Assembly: GCA_013350335.1 (NCBI GenBank)
Contig: CM023534.1
Coordinates: 20,231,302-20,295,301, forward strand
Length of the DNA: 64,000 nucleotides
Direction of reading: 5' to 3'
Source: Chimonanthus salicifolius
Taxonomy: Eukaryota; Streptophyta; Magnoliopsida; Laurales; Calycanthaceae
This document shows positions 10,057-21,259 of this stretch, one piece after another. Numbering within the stretch: the first letter of the stretch is position 1; each line of letters begins with the position of its first letter. The position numbers and the translations under genes are program-made. Under the pieces are notes generated by a model that searched no databases, was not told where the DNA came from, and saw nothing but the letters and a program-made list of their open reading frames with translations.

Positions 10057-12515
10057 CTCACCCCATGGATTTTACCACACGTAAATTCAAAAAAAAAAAA
10101 AAACATGGAGAAAAAAATATAGAAAAGGTGAAGAGAATTAACGCTTGATAAGCAATCCTATTTTCTTTCATTCACTATTGATATAATATATTAGAATCTT
10201 GCCACTTAATATTAATATTATATATCAAGTAGTCCTAATTCTTTCTCCCACCCACCAACTTATTATTTGTAATTTTACCTTCTAAAATTATGTTTTACCC
10301 TTCCACTTTCTGTGTTGGTTGGATGTATAAAACGGGAATTTCAAAAAAAAAAAATTGAATTCCCATGTGAGATGAAAAAATTCTCCTGTGTGAGAATGTG
10401 TACCCTTTTAAACCCTTAAAATTTGAAATTTTGATATAAATAATGTCCTAAAATTTTTAAAATTTAAAATTTTAGAAATGTCTAAAAATTTTATAAAATA
10501 AGAAAACAACATGATGAATACCTTAGTTACATGATATTTCACTACAATTTATAATTTTTTATTACAAAATTTATGAGTTTCATAAAAATATTAGAATAAT
10601 AAAAATTATACGAACATCCTAAAAATTATACATATTAAGAGACTCTTCATTTAATTGTACAAACATTTTTATATCATTTCATTTATTTTCTCTATAAAAA
10701 AACTCAAAATTAGAAAGTATCTTAGAGATCTCGACCTTTATTAATTTTTCAAAAGAATTTCAGAAAATCATAAAGAGACTGTACAAATCACGTTAATAAC
10801 ATTAATACATCTCCATTTAATTCCATAACAGTAAATATTATTTATTGAATTATTTGCAAAAAAACCTCCTTTTTCAAATTATGTTACGGCTAAAATTTAA
10901 AAAAAATGATGAAAATAATTTAAACTGGTCAAAATCGATGAAAATTATTCAGAAATTGAATAACTTGCTTATAAACCTAAGACTACACCAAATATAAGAT
11001 TCAGCTCGAAAATTTTAATAACTATATAGAGCTCACAAATAATTTTAATAAAAAATATCTATTTTGAATGTGAACTTGTAGAAATCTTCTTAATTTAACT
11101 AATGATGTCATTTTTTTGTGTTTTTGAAATTTTGATCATTTTAAATTATTTTAGAAATTATATTTGCTGTAAATTTTTATGCTCATGTACGATTATACAG
11201 AATATATTATGACATTACATTTATATTTGTCAATACACTTTATCTTTTTCAATCTATGTAATAGTTCATTTAGTGGAATCTCTTTTAAATTTTTTATAAT
11301 TTAATTAATTTATATTTTATATTTATTCAATTAGATAAATGCAGTCTCTTGTTATATTCTAGAAAATTCTTTATTCATATTTAAAATATTAACCAATATT
11401 CATGTTAATAAGATGAATAAATTTGCTATATCGTAAAAAATATGAGAATATCAACTTGAAATTCCAATGTGGTCACTTTTCTTAGGTGGCTAACTCTAAG
11501 TCAATGGAAACATTAATATGGTTCTCCATTTTGAATTTATATTGTATAGTGGAAATGACTAGCGTAGCCTTAAATTGGTTCAGTCGGTGAAGGGTTAAAA
11601 TACCAATCGAGACATATTGTATCGGACGTATATGATTAATATCGACAAATTAGCCGATATATTGGACATGATATCGCCGATATTATAAATATAGTCTGAG
11701 AATTATTTTTCTTTTAAAGATGGATGTTAGAGAATTGTAGGAGTGAAACTTCGGTTGGGTTAAAATCTGACCCGCATGACCTAATCTGAGAAATTAATAT
11801 TTTGGGTCAGATCGGGTTGAGAAAATAAAAACTGGATTGAGTTGAGAAAATTAAAATCAACTCGATCTAACTGACGTAACTCGACTCGACCCGAGTGCAC
11901 CATTATACAATGACGCTTAGATTGATTTGAGTCAAAAATTCAGGTCGGATTAGGTTGAGTAATTCGGGTCAGGTTCAATAAATTTTGAGATGAGTTGAGT
12001 TAAATTTATTAAAACTCGACTTGACCCTACTAAGTTTCAGCCCTAGAGAATTGGAGGAATTATGTAAGACATAAAGAAAATAAAGATAGTGGAAAAAGAA
12101 AGGAAAATTAACAAGAAATACATCAACATGGTCAAGAAAACATAGAACGGAGATATTCATGGAAAAGATTGAGGTATTTTATTAATCTTATTGGGTAGAG
12201 GTTGACTTTATAAGACAGATTTGAGGATTGTGAGAGAGATTTGCAATTAAGGGAGAAAAGCTTTTCTATAACATAACACCGAGAAAAAAATGAAGAAAAG
12301 GTGAAGAGAATTAACGCTAGATAAGCAACCCTATTTTCTTTCAGCCACTATTGATATACTATAGTAGAATCTATCATTAGAATCTCCTTTTATTTTTTTA
12401 ACTAATTCATAATTCTCTCCATTGCAAGTTTAATATGTGGATCTCTCTTATATTTATCAAGTAGTCCTAACCCTTTCTCCCACCCACCAACTTATTATTT
12501 GTAATTTTATGTTGT
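10057..12515. other. AT-rich intergenic DNA with the second half and second copy of the direct duplication
   Basis: 10057-10280 continues the duplicated segment interrupted at 3915, and 12183-12515 is the second, uninterrupted copy. In between there is AT-rich unique sequence. An imperfect inverted pair (AAAATAATTTAAACTGGTCAAAATC near 10912 versus 11132-11156) suggests a decayed foldback element. A low-complexity run of GGGTTGAG/CTCGACTCGACCC words lies at 11745-12010, and a similar run occurs near 27040-27180. No gene was recognised. Confidence 0.5.
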
Positions 12516-12819
12516 AGAATGCCTGCCTCTCTCAGGTGCTTTTTTAAGTTATCTTCAGTAAAATGTTGCTTTTTTATTTCCTCTCAAGTGCTTTTTAAAG
12601 TTCTCTTTAGTAAATGTCGTTTTTTCTTTCCTATGCATTCCCATGTATCAAACAAGTTCTTTGCTAATTTTGATCTAAACATTTTGCCATCTATTATAGT
12701 AAAAGAGAATCACACAGTTATAAATTGCCACATGGGACACACTAACTCTTTCTAATTCTTCACTGAAAAGGTTTCAAATTCCTTCCTTTCATTAGCTTCA
12801 CATCATGTATATTGTAATT

Positions 12820-12985
12820 TTTTTTTAAATGACAGAAGAAGGGAACCTCAAGCACAGCCTTACTAAACCAATCTTTCAGGTGATGTCCCACACTCCTACA
12901 GAATAGCCACCATTACACCTACAGGGACTCGAACGCACAACATCTCGCTTCCTTAGATGGAATGTTGTCAGCTGAGCAACCCCAT
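12820..12985 (-). mobile_element. tRNA-derived SINE
   Basis: On the minus strand the 5' end GGGGTTGCTCAGCTGACAAC resembles a polymerase III A box. GTGCGTTCGAGTCCC resembles a B box at the usual distance. A ~90-bp unrelated body follows and ends in an A-rich tail (T-rich at 12818-12826 on plus). This layout is typical of plant tRNA-derived SINEs. The target duplication could not be resolved. Confidence 0.6.
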
Positions 12986-12989
12986 GTGG

Positions 12990-13669
12990 AGAATGTTATC
13001 GACTCTGTGCTTATTGCATTTTGTCTTATGTCTTCTTAAAATGAACTTCAACATTGTTTGATAAATTTTGGCCAGTGTGTTTGTAAGAGACATGGTTTAT
13101 GCTTCTAAGTAAGCCAACTAATCTAAATAACTAAATTATCCTCAAAATATATCCACTGCATATCAACTCAAATGCACAGACCAAATTTTCTATCGAAACT
13201 TAAATAATCTACTAATCCCCTAAGATACACCCACTTATAAAGGCTGATTATGGATCGGTCCCTAACAATTGCTAAGTCCCAAAATAAAATCTAAAATAAA
13301 ATACCTGAAAAATAATAGTAGTCATTATTAAAACCATTTATCCAAATCTATATAGAGCTAGTATTCATAATTCAGTTTGCCAAGTTAATTTTCACTTACC
13401 TTCTATGCAACCATGGATTTGGCATCCAAACAGCATATATCATAGCTTAGTACTTTCATAGCCAAGTTCAACAATCAAGAGTTATGATGTCAACAAACCA
13501 ACACTCAAAAAAAAAGAGTTATGATGTCCCTGCACAACGGATGGAAAGTAAAAGATAGGAAACCATAGGAAAATCAAATCAATTGTAAGACTCCAAGCAA
13601 AAGAATTATTGGCTTGGTACCAAGTTAATTGTTCACAATATTAGAAAAACAGAATATAAGTGCCAGTAC
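12990..13669. other. Intergenic DNA and probable TTM3 3' region
   Basis: No gene was recognised. The part nearest 13669 should hold the 3' UTR of the minus-strand TTM3 transcript. A short local repeat (AAGAGTTATGATGTC) occurs at about 13479 and 13514. Confidence 0.4.
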
Positions 13670-14272
13670 TCATTCAGGCAGCTTTCTAGAACGAAAGACT
13701 GCAAATTTTGACACCTCGGAATATTTGTATGGTATCCCATTCTTTTGCAGAAATGCCTCTAGTAATTTCTTGGCAGCCTCTGGATCAGCACTCTCACACT
13801 CTATCTCATAGCTTGTTCCAAAATCATACTGTGTCTCATCTAGTTCCAATTTGAGTCCCTCCCATTCATACACAGCCCGAACATTACGGAAACCTCCCAA
13901 GCAAACAACATCAGTACAGCCAAATTCCTCCTTAACCCTCTTCAAGATCCTAGAGGAATCAATATGGCCAAGCCTCCATGGCTCAGAGACGCAGGCACGG
14001 GCAATTGAGGAGTCTATCTCCTCTTCATCATCCTCAACACGGCTTACACCATCAACAATGACCGCCTTTGCCTTGAGCGAAACAACACAGAAGGAGCCAC
14101 CATCATAGAACCGGAGGCGGAGTACAGCACGTTTTGAGGAAAGCTCAGATGCAGAGCCATCAAAGAAGACATTTTCTTGGAGGTGGGTCTTGATGTGAAA
14201 TGGTGCAAGGAGGTCTGAGAGCCTCTGATGGGTGGTAGCATCAGGAATCCGGAGCTTCACCTCAACTTCCAT
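13670..14272 (-). CDS. TTM3: Triphosphate tunnel metalloenzyme 3 (CYTH domain)
   Basis: A single-exon CDS of 200 aa. The CYTH signature E-x-E-x-K is at the extreme N-terminus (MEVEVKL), followed by RAVLRLRFYDGG, CVVSLKAKA, ILKRVKEEFG, KLELDETQYDFGTSYEIECE and a C-terminal KFAVFRSRKLPE. This closely follows plant TTM3, which hydrolyses tripolyphosphate in a tunnel lined by the alternating acidic and basic residues. Length matches the family (about 200-210 aa). The start at 14272 is chosen because MEVEVK is the conserved N-terminus. The frame is open upstream to an ATG at 14494, which would add 74 residues. It lies 61 bp downstream of the CDC26 stop on the same strand, the arrangement reported in plants as a bicistronic mRNA. 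All key residues visible look intact. Confidence 0.93.
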   Translation of the reverse strand: MEVEVKLRIPDATTHQRLSDLLAPFHIKTHLQENVFFDGSASELSSKRAVLRLRFYDGGSFCVVSLKAKAVIVDGVSRVEDDEEEIDSSIARACVSEPWRLGHIDSSRILKRVKEEFGCTDVVCLGGFRNVRAVYEWEGLKLELDETQYDFGTSYEIECESADPEAAKKLLEAFLQKNGIPYKYSEVSKFAVFRSRKLPE

Positions 14273-14333
14273 CTCAGTCAATAAGGTCTTGAAGGAAGAA
14301 CAACGAGTTAGAGGATTAGGCTTATGAATCTGG

Positions 14334-14522
14334 TTAGTTGATAAGGCCAATGCGTTGGGCTTTGTTGGAAGAGTCCTTAGGATGATCAAGGTGTTGCAGT
14401 AGCACGGAAGTGGCAGTGTTGGTGTTGGTAGGAGGTTTGGAAGCAGAGCGCTTACGAGCTTCTTCCAACTCTTCCTTATCCTCAACCTTAACATCCACCT
14501 TGCTCGGCTTCCTTCTTAACAT
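14334..14522 (-). CDS. CDC26: Anaphase-promoting complex subunit CDC26, first ORF of the bicistronic transcript
   Basis: A 62-aa ORF starting MLRRKPSKVDVKVEDKEEL, the N-terminal signature of CDC26. In other eukaryotes the MLRRKP segment inserts into the TPR groove of APC6/CDC16 and stabilises it. A charged helix (EDKEELEEARKR) follows, then a low-complexity tail. Size fits plant CDC26. It is the upstream ORF of TTM3: the stop codon ends at 14334 and the TTM3 ATG is at 14272, same strand, different frame. In Arabidopsis CDC26 and TTM3 are reported to be translated from one transcript; conservation of the layout here supports a real gene rather than a chance small ORF. It acts in the nucleus in cell-cycle ubiquitination. 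Confidence 0.88.
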   Translation of the reverse strand: MLRRKPSKVDVKVEDKEELEEARKRSASKPPTNTNTATSVLLQHLDHPKDSSNKAQRIGLIN

Positions 14523-16030
14523 TATAAAACTCTCTTCCTTTTGTTCCCTATTTTTTTCTTTTCTTTAGATTGTAGCAATGTAAACAAGGATTAGGAAGTT
14601 CTCAACATCAATTGGACCACAAATGAGAATCAAGAAAAAAGAAATCTTGCACTCCACATAAATAATTAGCAAAAAAACTTGAAAATATTTTATTAAGTAG
14701 AAACAAGATAGGATGAAAGAATTGCATGATAAATAATTTGTCAAAAAACAACTGCTAGATTATAAAACAAGCAGCATGCAAGGATATTGGACCTTGAAAT
14801 CTAAAAGAAACAAGGGCATTGATAGTTCAGTAGTTGGAAAATGCAAGCAAAATCACATTTACACAACAATGTCTAATTTTTAAACAGCATCACAACAAGC
14901 CACCAGAGACAAACGAGTGATTGGAGAATATATCTCATGGTATAGAATTTTCATTGATTAACTAGTTTCCACCACTAAAACTAAACAAGTGAAATAAAGG
15001 TCCATCAATCAAACCATAGATAAGGATCACAACAGAAAAAATTTACCATCTGATCAGCACAGTATCAGGCATCCACTCTATTATTGTTATTCAGATGTAC
15101 AATTGGGTAGAAAACAATTATGCACATTCACGGCTAATTATTCACATTATGTGAAGAAAGTCAGAAACTACTTATCATGACCAAAATTTGATGATAAAAC
15201 CCGATAATATCACCCCCAAAAGAATCATCATTGAGAGCATCTCTCAGAATAATAATTGAACCCAATTGTAGGGCCCACATTATGACCCTCCCCCTCAGCC
15301 CCTATCAACATCCATGAATTAGATCAACACCGAATTCGGATCCATTTTAAATTGCACTCACCGCTCGGCACTTGGACCAAAGCTGAGCCTTTGGACCATA
15401 AAAGTTTTGTGCCATTTAAAACTATACATAAAAGGATCCAAAGTGTTGCACCAGGCCCCTGATCAGGGCATAGACCTTCCCCACCAATTCATCCCCTTCT
15501 AAATTGGGCCCCTTCTAAGGATAACAAATGGACTATTTCTCTTCCTATCAATCATATCAAACAAAAAACAGCCACAATAAGGAGAATCTTACAGGTTCAG
15601 ATATAAAATGGAAAAGATAAAAAAAATAAAAAAATCAGAGGCAGATGAGAAATGACCAATTGATATCTTTAATATGTGATTTCATTCAGAAATTTCTGTA
15701 TGGCTATAGATTGGTTGGAAAAGTATATGCCTGCTGTCTAACCATGTACGTAAACAGGCCCAGATCTTTGCACCGAGCGACAAAGACCCGATGACCAAGC
15801 AAATATGTGAGACGGTGATATGAAAACGAATAGGGGTAAGAGAGAGAGAAAGACCTGAAACTGGAGAAGAAACGGCCGGGATGGGCGTCGCGTATGCAGG
15901 GGCGGTAAAGGGTCGACGGAGAGAAACCCTAGAAGATAAGTACCAGAATAGATAGATCAAAAAGAAGATTGGATGTATCGTGTATGTATATCAATCACTT
16001 ACAATCAGTCTGGATTCGCGACTGGCGTGG
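14523..16030 (-). promoter_or_regulatory. Leader, probable 5' UTR intron and promoter of CDC26-TTM3
   Basis: Upstream of the CDC26 ATG there is ~1.4 kb of AT-rich sequence without a good ORF. A GC-richer stretch at 15800-15960 then reads, on the minus strand, CTAGGGTTTCTCTCCGTCG, a common plant 5' UTR motif. A pyrimidine-rich segment ends CCAGTTTCAG, followed by GTCTTTC. I infer a non-coding first exon near 15860-15990 and a leader intron; the exact splice sites were not resolved. Confidence 0.4.
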
Positions 16031-17189
16031 CATCTTTCAAGTCTAGTCGTTTTATTGAGTAAAATAAATAAACATATATTTGTATATATAAAATTTTATT
16101 TGAGTATTAAATTTTATTTTTAAAGTAATTTTTTATCTAATGTTAAAATAAAACAGTATTGAATCAAGAAATAAAATATTAAAATTAAAATTAAAAACTT
16201 TTGATTTTTTTTCATTTCCATAAATATTTTAAATTTAAAAAAATTCAAAATAAAATTTTATTCTTATATAAATAAAGTATTATTCATTCAAAGAAAAACT
16301 CGTAAAAATCATTTTCGACCCGCGGTCAAAACGGGTTCTCAGTTCTTTCTATAAATTTGAGTTCTATTTTTAATTTTTTTAATTTTTAAAATAAATGCAT
16401 ATAAATTCAGGGAGAGACCAAACATTATAGAAGATTCAATTGAGTAAGTTTATTTGAAGCTTTTGGCTTGTTTGAGTATTCCTAATGAGGTGAATCCTAT
16501 GTTGGTTATTTGAATTTAATTTGATTTTTTGTTTTTAAAATTAAATTAATTGTTTTTGTGAAAATAAAAGTCTATAAATTCATATATAGGCCAACCATTG
16601 TAAAAGGTCTACTTAGTGAATTTATTTGAAGCTTTAGACTTTGTTTGAGTCTTCACAGAATCCCAGTAAAGTGAATCCTATTTTGATTATTTGAATTTAA
16701 TTTGAGTATTTTTTCTTTTCGTAGACAGAACTAAGGGGAGTGGCCATTTTTGTGTTGAAGAGAGCTTTAATCCCAAGACCTTCCCACAAATAAGAGTGAA
16801 AATTGACTATCAAGCTGACCCCTCAAGGTCATTTTATTTGAGTTTGCTTTAGAATAAAATTTAATTATTCAAATTTTAATTTTTGAACAACATATTTATA
16901 GAGAAAAAAGAAGGAAATAGAGTAGGAAAGGATGAAGAAGCAGGCGAGACACAGTCGGACTCAAATTCAAGAATTCGAGTTGGATTATTTTTTGGTTTTT
17001 TTTTTTGTTTTTTTTTGTGAAAATAAAGGTCTATAAATTATGGGGAGGACAAGCATTATAACACGTTCAATTGAGTGAATTATTTGAAGTTTTAGGCTTT
17101 GTTTGAATCTCTCCGATTAGGTGAGTTCTATTTTGGTTCTTTGAGTTTAATTTCGATTGGTGATTTAAGAATTGAATTTAATTATGGTC
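16031..17189. repeat. Imperfect repeats of a ~150-bp unit flanking MULE-2
   Basis: Units with the core ATTGAGTGAATTTATTTGAAGCTTTAGACTTTGTTTGAG and the preceding GGCCAACCATTGTA phrase occur near 16420-16545, 16590-16710 and 17045-17180, and again beyond the MULE at 26436-26590. The wider segment 16900-17180 (AGGCGAGACACAGTCGGACTC...) matches 26330-26590 in the same orientation. MULE-2 therefore sits between two copies of a ~280-bp direct repeat. An SINE-like or other dispersed stretch at 16725-16835 resembles 47275-47370 in inverse orientation. Confidence 0.75.
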
Positions 17190-17710
17190 GCGTATACAGA
17201 CACCCCCATTTTCTGCTAGCAGACATCGCATTTTGATTTCATAGTGGAAATGACGTTTTTGCCCTTCCGCGTTGAATCGACCGAACGAATAGGCAATTTA
17301 TTTTCACTTCGATCGATCGATCTTAGGCGTATAGAATCGTGCAATTGAACAAACAGTTCGTTTTAGCTTCGTCCGGTTGATCCTAACATCGTATTCAATC
17401 GATCGGATGATCCCATGTGATCGTCCGATTGATTTTAACATAGAGGTCGAAATTCTGACAGTCGGCCTCTGCTGTGAAGATCGATCTCACGATCACTTTT
17501 GTTCAATCGATAGATTGAATATCCATATAAGTTCGATCTCACAATACCAGAGGATCGTCTCATTGATTTTAATTGAGAGGTTGAAATTTTGACAGTTGAC
17601 CTCTACTTTGAAGATCGATCGCACGATCACTTATATTCAAATCGAACGATTATGTATAAGTGTAAGATCGATCGGACGATCACAGAAATCGTGCAATCGA
17701 TCTTACACTA
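17190..17710 (+). repeat. Left TIR of MULE-2 with GATCG-type palindromic motifs
   Basis: The TIR is inverted relative to 25745-26264. After the outer ~80 bp it becomes dense in short near-palindromes with cores CGATCG, GATCGNNCGATC and TCGATCGATC (for example GATCGATCGCACGATC), repeated roughly every 20-60 bp. A larger unit (GACAGTCGGCCTCTGC...GATCGATC) occurs twice. Confidence 0.88.
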
Positions 17711-18242
17711 ATATATAATCGAACGAACAAACGAAATTTTCTCCCATTTCATTCATTTGTGCGATTGAAAGACCGGAACCCCTAAAACTCATTCTCTTCT
17801 CTTCTCCAAATCGTTCGATCTACAATTTCCTCTTCTCCAAATCAACCGCACGATTATCACATTCGTTCGATCTTGCCATCTCCCCTCTTCCACCTTCGAT
17901 TGTACAAATCGATTTCAAACCCTTCTCTCTACGCTTCCTTCTCCTCCAAACTATTTTCCTTCCTATTTCTCCTCCAATCGATTCTCCTTTACACCATCTT
18001 CTTTCACATGGCATCAGATCAAATCAAAGGGTCTACACCAAGAGGGAAGAAAGTGAAAACCATGGCTACATTGAGAGGGAAGAAACCGAAAGTGGTGGAG
18101 ACGGATACGTTCAACTCCAACCATTTCACCTTTTTGGAAGCGGCAACATTGTACAAAGAGGATTTGTACTCTCGGCCTTACATTTTTGGTAAAATGATTG
18201 ACCTTATTTTTTTTCCACTCTTTGGAATTAAAATTCACGAGT

Positions 18243-21200
18243 TGTCACGCCCCGACCCGACCGGTCGGCCCGGAACGCGACTGATTTTTTTTTTTTTTTT
18301 TGGAAGATAAACAAAACCACAAGCATTCTTACTAGGCCGGATCAACAGTTAGGCCCAGCGGTTACACATTAGCCCGTCAAGTGGACTCAAACATGTACCA
18401 TATGCTTCCCAAAAACCAAGATACAACAACATCAATACATAACATACTCAAATCAAAACCAACATTGATTAATACAACGCAAAATAAAATCACTCATTGA
18501 TTCATCATTCAAAAGCATTGTCTCCAAAGGCAACATAGCCTATTACATCAATTCAACATAAATTAAGTACCACATCCGGTACTTAATGAAAATCAACGGT
18601 TCCGAGAACCAACGGAAAATATCAGGGCATTCCTCTCCGAGGGAATCTCAAAACACTGCTTTAGCTTAATCACCCTAAGCCAGAAAAAGAGGGTCCTCCT
18701 CCTCGAGTTCATCGCCTGAAAGGTGAGTGGTGTGAGCTAACTAGCCCAGTGAAGGATAATTAACAATGCAAATTAAGTAAATACAAAACAGGTTAGCAAC
18801 AGTTCAATATCACATGCTTAATAACAATAAGCATAATCTCAAAATAATATGTCAACATCATTAAACCACTGCCATTATCCACCGTAACGCCTGCCGACTA
18901 CACTGAGACCAGTATTAAGTCCCGACACGGTCAAAATACATCCTTGCAAGTACATCTTCGGCTCTTAAACGTAGCTGATACTGACACCCTCAAGTCAGCA
19001 ACTGACGACAGCATGGTCTACCCATGGTCCAATAGACATAAACCATATCTCATATGGCCGATATTGGTTCAATAGCCCAGGTACGTGGAAGCAGTCTTAC
19101 ATACACATACGATCAACATCGTAATACCATAATCATCACAGCACTCTTACCATAGTGCATCATGTATAGGCACATGAGTGGGTTCATCAAAATCGAAACC
19201 ACTCATTGCTCAATATAACACCTGTTTACAAAATTTGAAGAGTTAAGTTCCCTCACCGTTATGTGTGGTTTACGCGGTCTTTGTTCAAACAACACACAAG
19301 TGCACAATCAATATACAGATCAAATACATACACACGAGTAGTATTTTGAAATCTCACGTTTTCCCAAAAAATATCCTATGTATATGGAATTGAGTCTCCT
19401 ACTTGGTTTCTATCCTTTTTAAATCATCCACAAGATAATAATATAATAATAAAAGGGGCTCAGTCCAAACTCATATTGTCTTCTGGGCATTGACCAGATT
19501 GACTTATTGAGTGAGGTCTAGATCCTCGGGTCACTTCTCGGTTGTCTTCTGGATAGGACCAGAGCTGACATTTTGAGTAGGCCTCGAGGTCACCCAGTGC
19601 CCGACTATAGTGCCGGCTTGAAAGTCAATCACTCAGTTCCCGACTAATGTCGGACTGAAAGCGGATACAATAGTATTTACACTATAAATAATAAGAGAAA
19701 GGGGTTAGTACAGTTTTATTTAACAAGGGGGTATAAATCATCACATCACATAATCTAACAAAATAAAAAAAAAATTTGAATAAAATAATAATATTTAATT
19801 ATTTAATTATTTATTCATTTTTTTTTCTTCGATGGGAACCAACATTTAAAATCATAAGCAACTATAATCTCAAATAAATAAATAAATATATATATTTTAA
19901 TAAAATAATAATATTTTTTTCTTCTTCTTCTTCTTCTTCTTCTTCTTCCCCGTTCACTGTCTGCAACAGACAGTGAACGGCCAGTGAACAGTAAAAGCGA
20001 AAATGGGAAATGGGGGATTTTTGGGACTCGGTTTTTACATCTGACCGGTCCGATGGATTCCTCCGGAAGTCCTCTTTCCATAGGGAGAGGTTTGAAGCTT
20101 TGAAACACAGTGAGCCATCCGATCTTAACACCGGAAGCTCACTGATACGAGGAACCCTAAAATTTTTTCTAAATTTTTGAAATCGTTTTTCTCACTGAAA
20201 ACAGAGCCAAATTAAAAAAAAATTATTCAAAATCGATTGAAATTGAAAGGGGAATGCAGTGGTTACCTTGGATTGAGTTTCTAGGGCTGAAATCCGGATT
20301 TTTTAAAATTTTCTTTCCTCTAAGTTACTGTTACAAAAAGAAAACGATCGGCTGGGTTTCTGGTTTCTGCAAGGGAGAGAAGGGAGAAGAGAAGAAGGTT
20401 TGTGGGAGTTAAAATAGATGGGGAAAGCCGGAATTTATAGGTTTTTCGGCCGGGAAATCCGGCGCACGCGCGATGGGACGGGACGACGGCGAATCACTGG
20501 AAAATCGGGCAGCAGGTCACGCCGCACGCGGCTGATGGTGCTACAGTAACTGGCATTTTTTTTAGTTTTTGCAAATCAGCCCTTCAAGTTTTCTGAATTG
20601 CAGAAAAGCCCCTAGCTTTAATAAAAACCTAATTTCTAACTAAAACAATAATTTAAAAAGCTCAAAAATTTAATCCAACCTTACAGATAGGTTGGGTATT
20701 AAAAATCTTAATCACCATAAAAATTTCAGACTTTAACTCTTATTAAAAACCATTTATTTAAATAAAAACCATAAATTTACATATTTACTTAAATAAAGAA
20801 TTGTTAAAATAAACAATTTAGAAACATCATTTTGAGATGAAATGAAATATCTAGATCATTCTTAAAATGGTCTACCATAAAATACAAATTTCAAATTTTA
20901 TTTCATTTTCAAAACCCTTTAAAATAATTAATACTCCCTTTCGGGGTTTTGACGGGCGATATTTAAATATCATTTTCTGAAAATAATTTTATTTTAAAAT
21001 CAGAAATGTAAATCCTTCATTAAGGAAAACATTATTTACCAATAATATTCACAAAATCACACAATTTATACAAATATACACAACAAGTGGTAAATTACCA
21101 AAATGCCCCTCCAGCTCGACGAACTGAATCACTGAGTTTTCAGGCTCAGATCGGGCCAAACTTGGGCTTTCCTCGAAGCCCTAACCAAAATCTCCGAGAT

Positions 21201-21259
21201 TAATCAGTTAAACAAACTTAACGAGTTAAAACACGCGTAATCTGGGGCAGGGTATTACA
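18243..21259 (-). mobile_element. Solo LTR of a Tekay/Del-like gypsy element, TSD CGAGT
   Basis: The 3017-bp LTR starts TGTCACGCCCC and ends GGGTATTACA on plus, so it lies on the minus strand. The flanking duplication CGAGT is exact (18238-18242 and 21260-21264). It is clearly related along its length to the LTRs at 49418 and 58186: same ends, same TATAAATTC box (rc near 20432-20440), and the same CACTGGGCTAGTTAGCTCACACCACTCACC landmark in pieces. It lacks the ~390-bp palindromic block of those LTRs and instead has (TTC)n at 19919-19947 plus a perfect 14-bp hairpin at 19950-19980. Confidence 0.92.
19950..19980. repeat. Perfect 14-bp hairpin with 3-base loop in the solo LTR
   Basis: CCGTTCACTGTCTG, loop CAA, CAGACAGTGAACGG. 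It sits at the position where the younger relative carries its palindrome-rich block. It is preceded by a (TTC)n microsatellite. Confidence 0.95.

Noticed and set aside
11745..12010. Candidate hormone- or promoter-element cluster from repeated CTCGACTCGACCC words
   Set aside because: Low-complexity, similar to another stretch near 27040-27180, with no gene nearby to regulate; treated as degenerate repeat.
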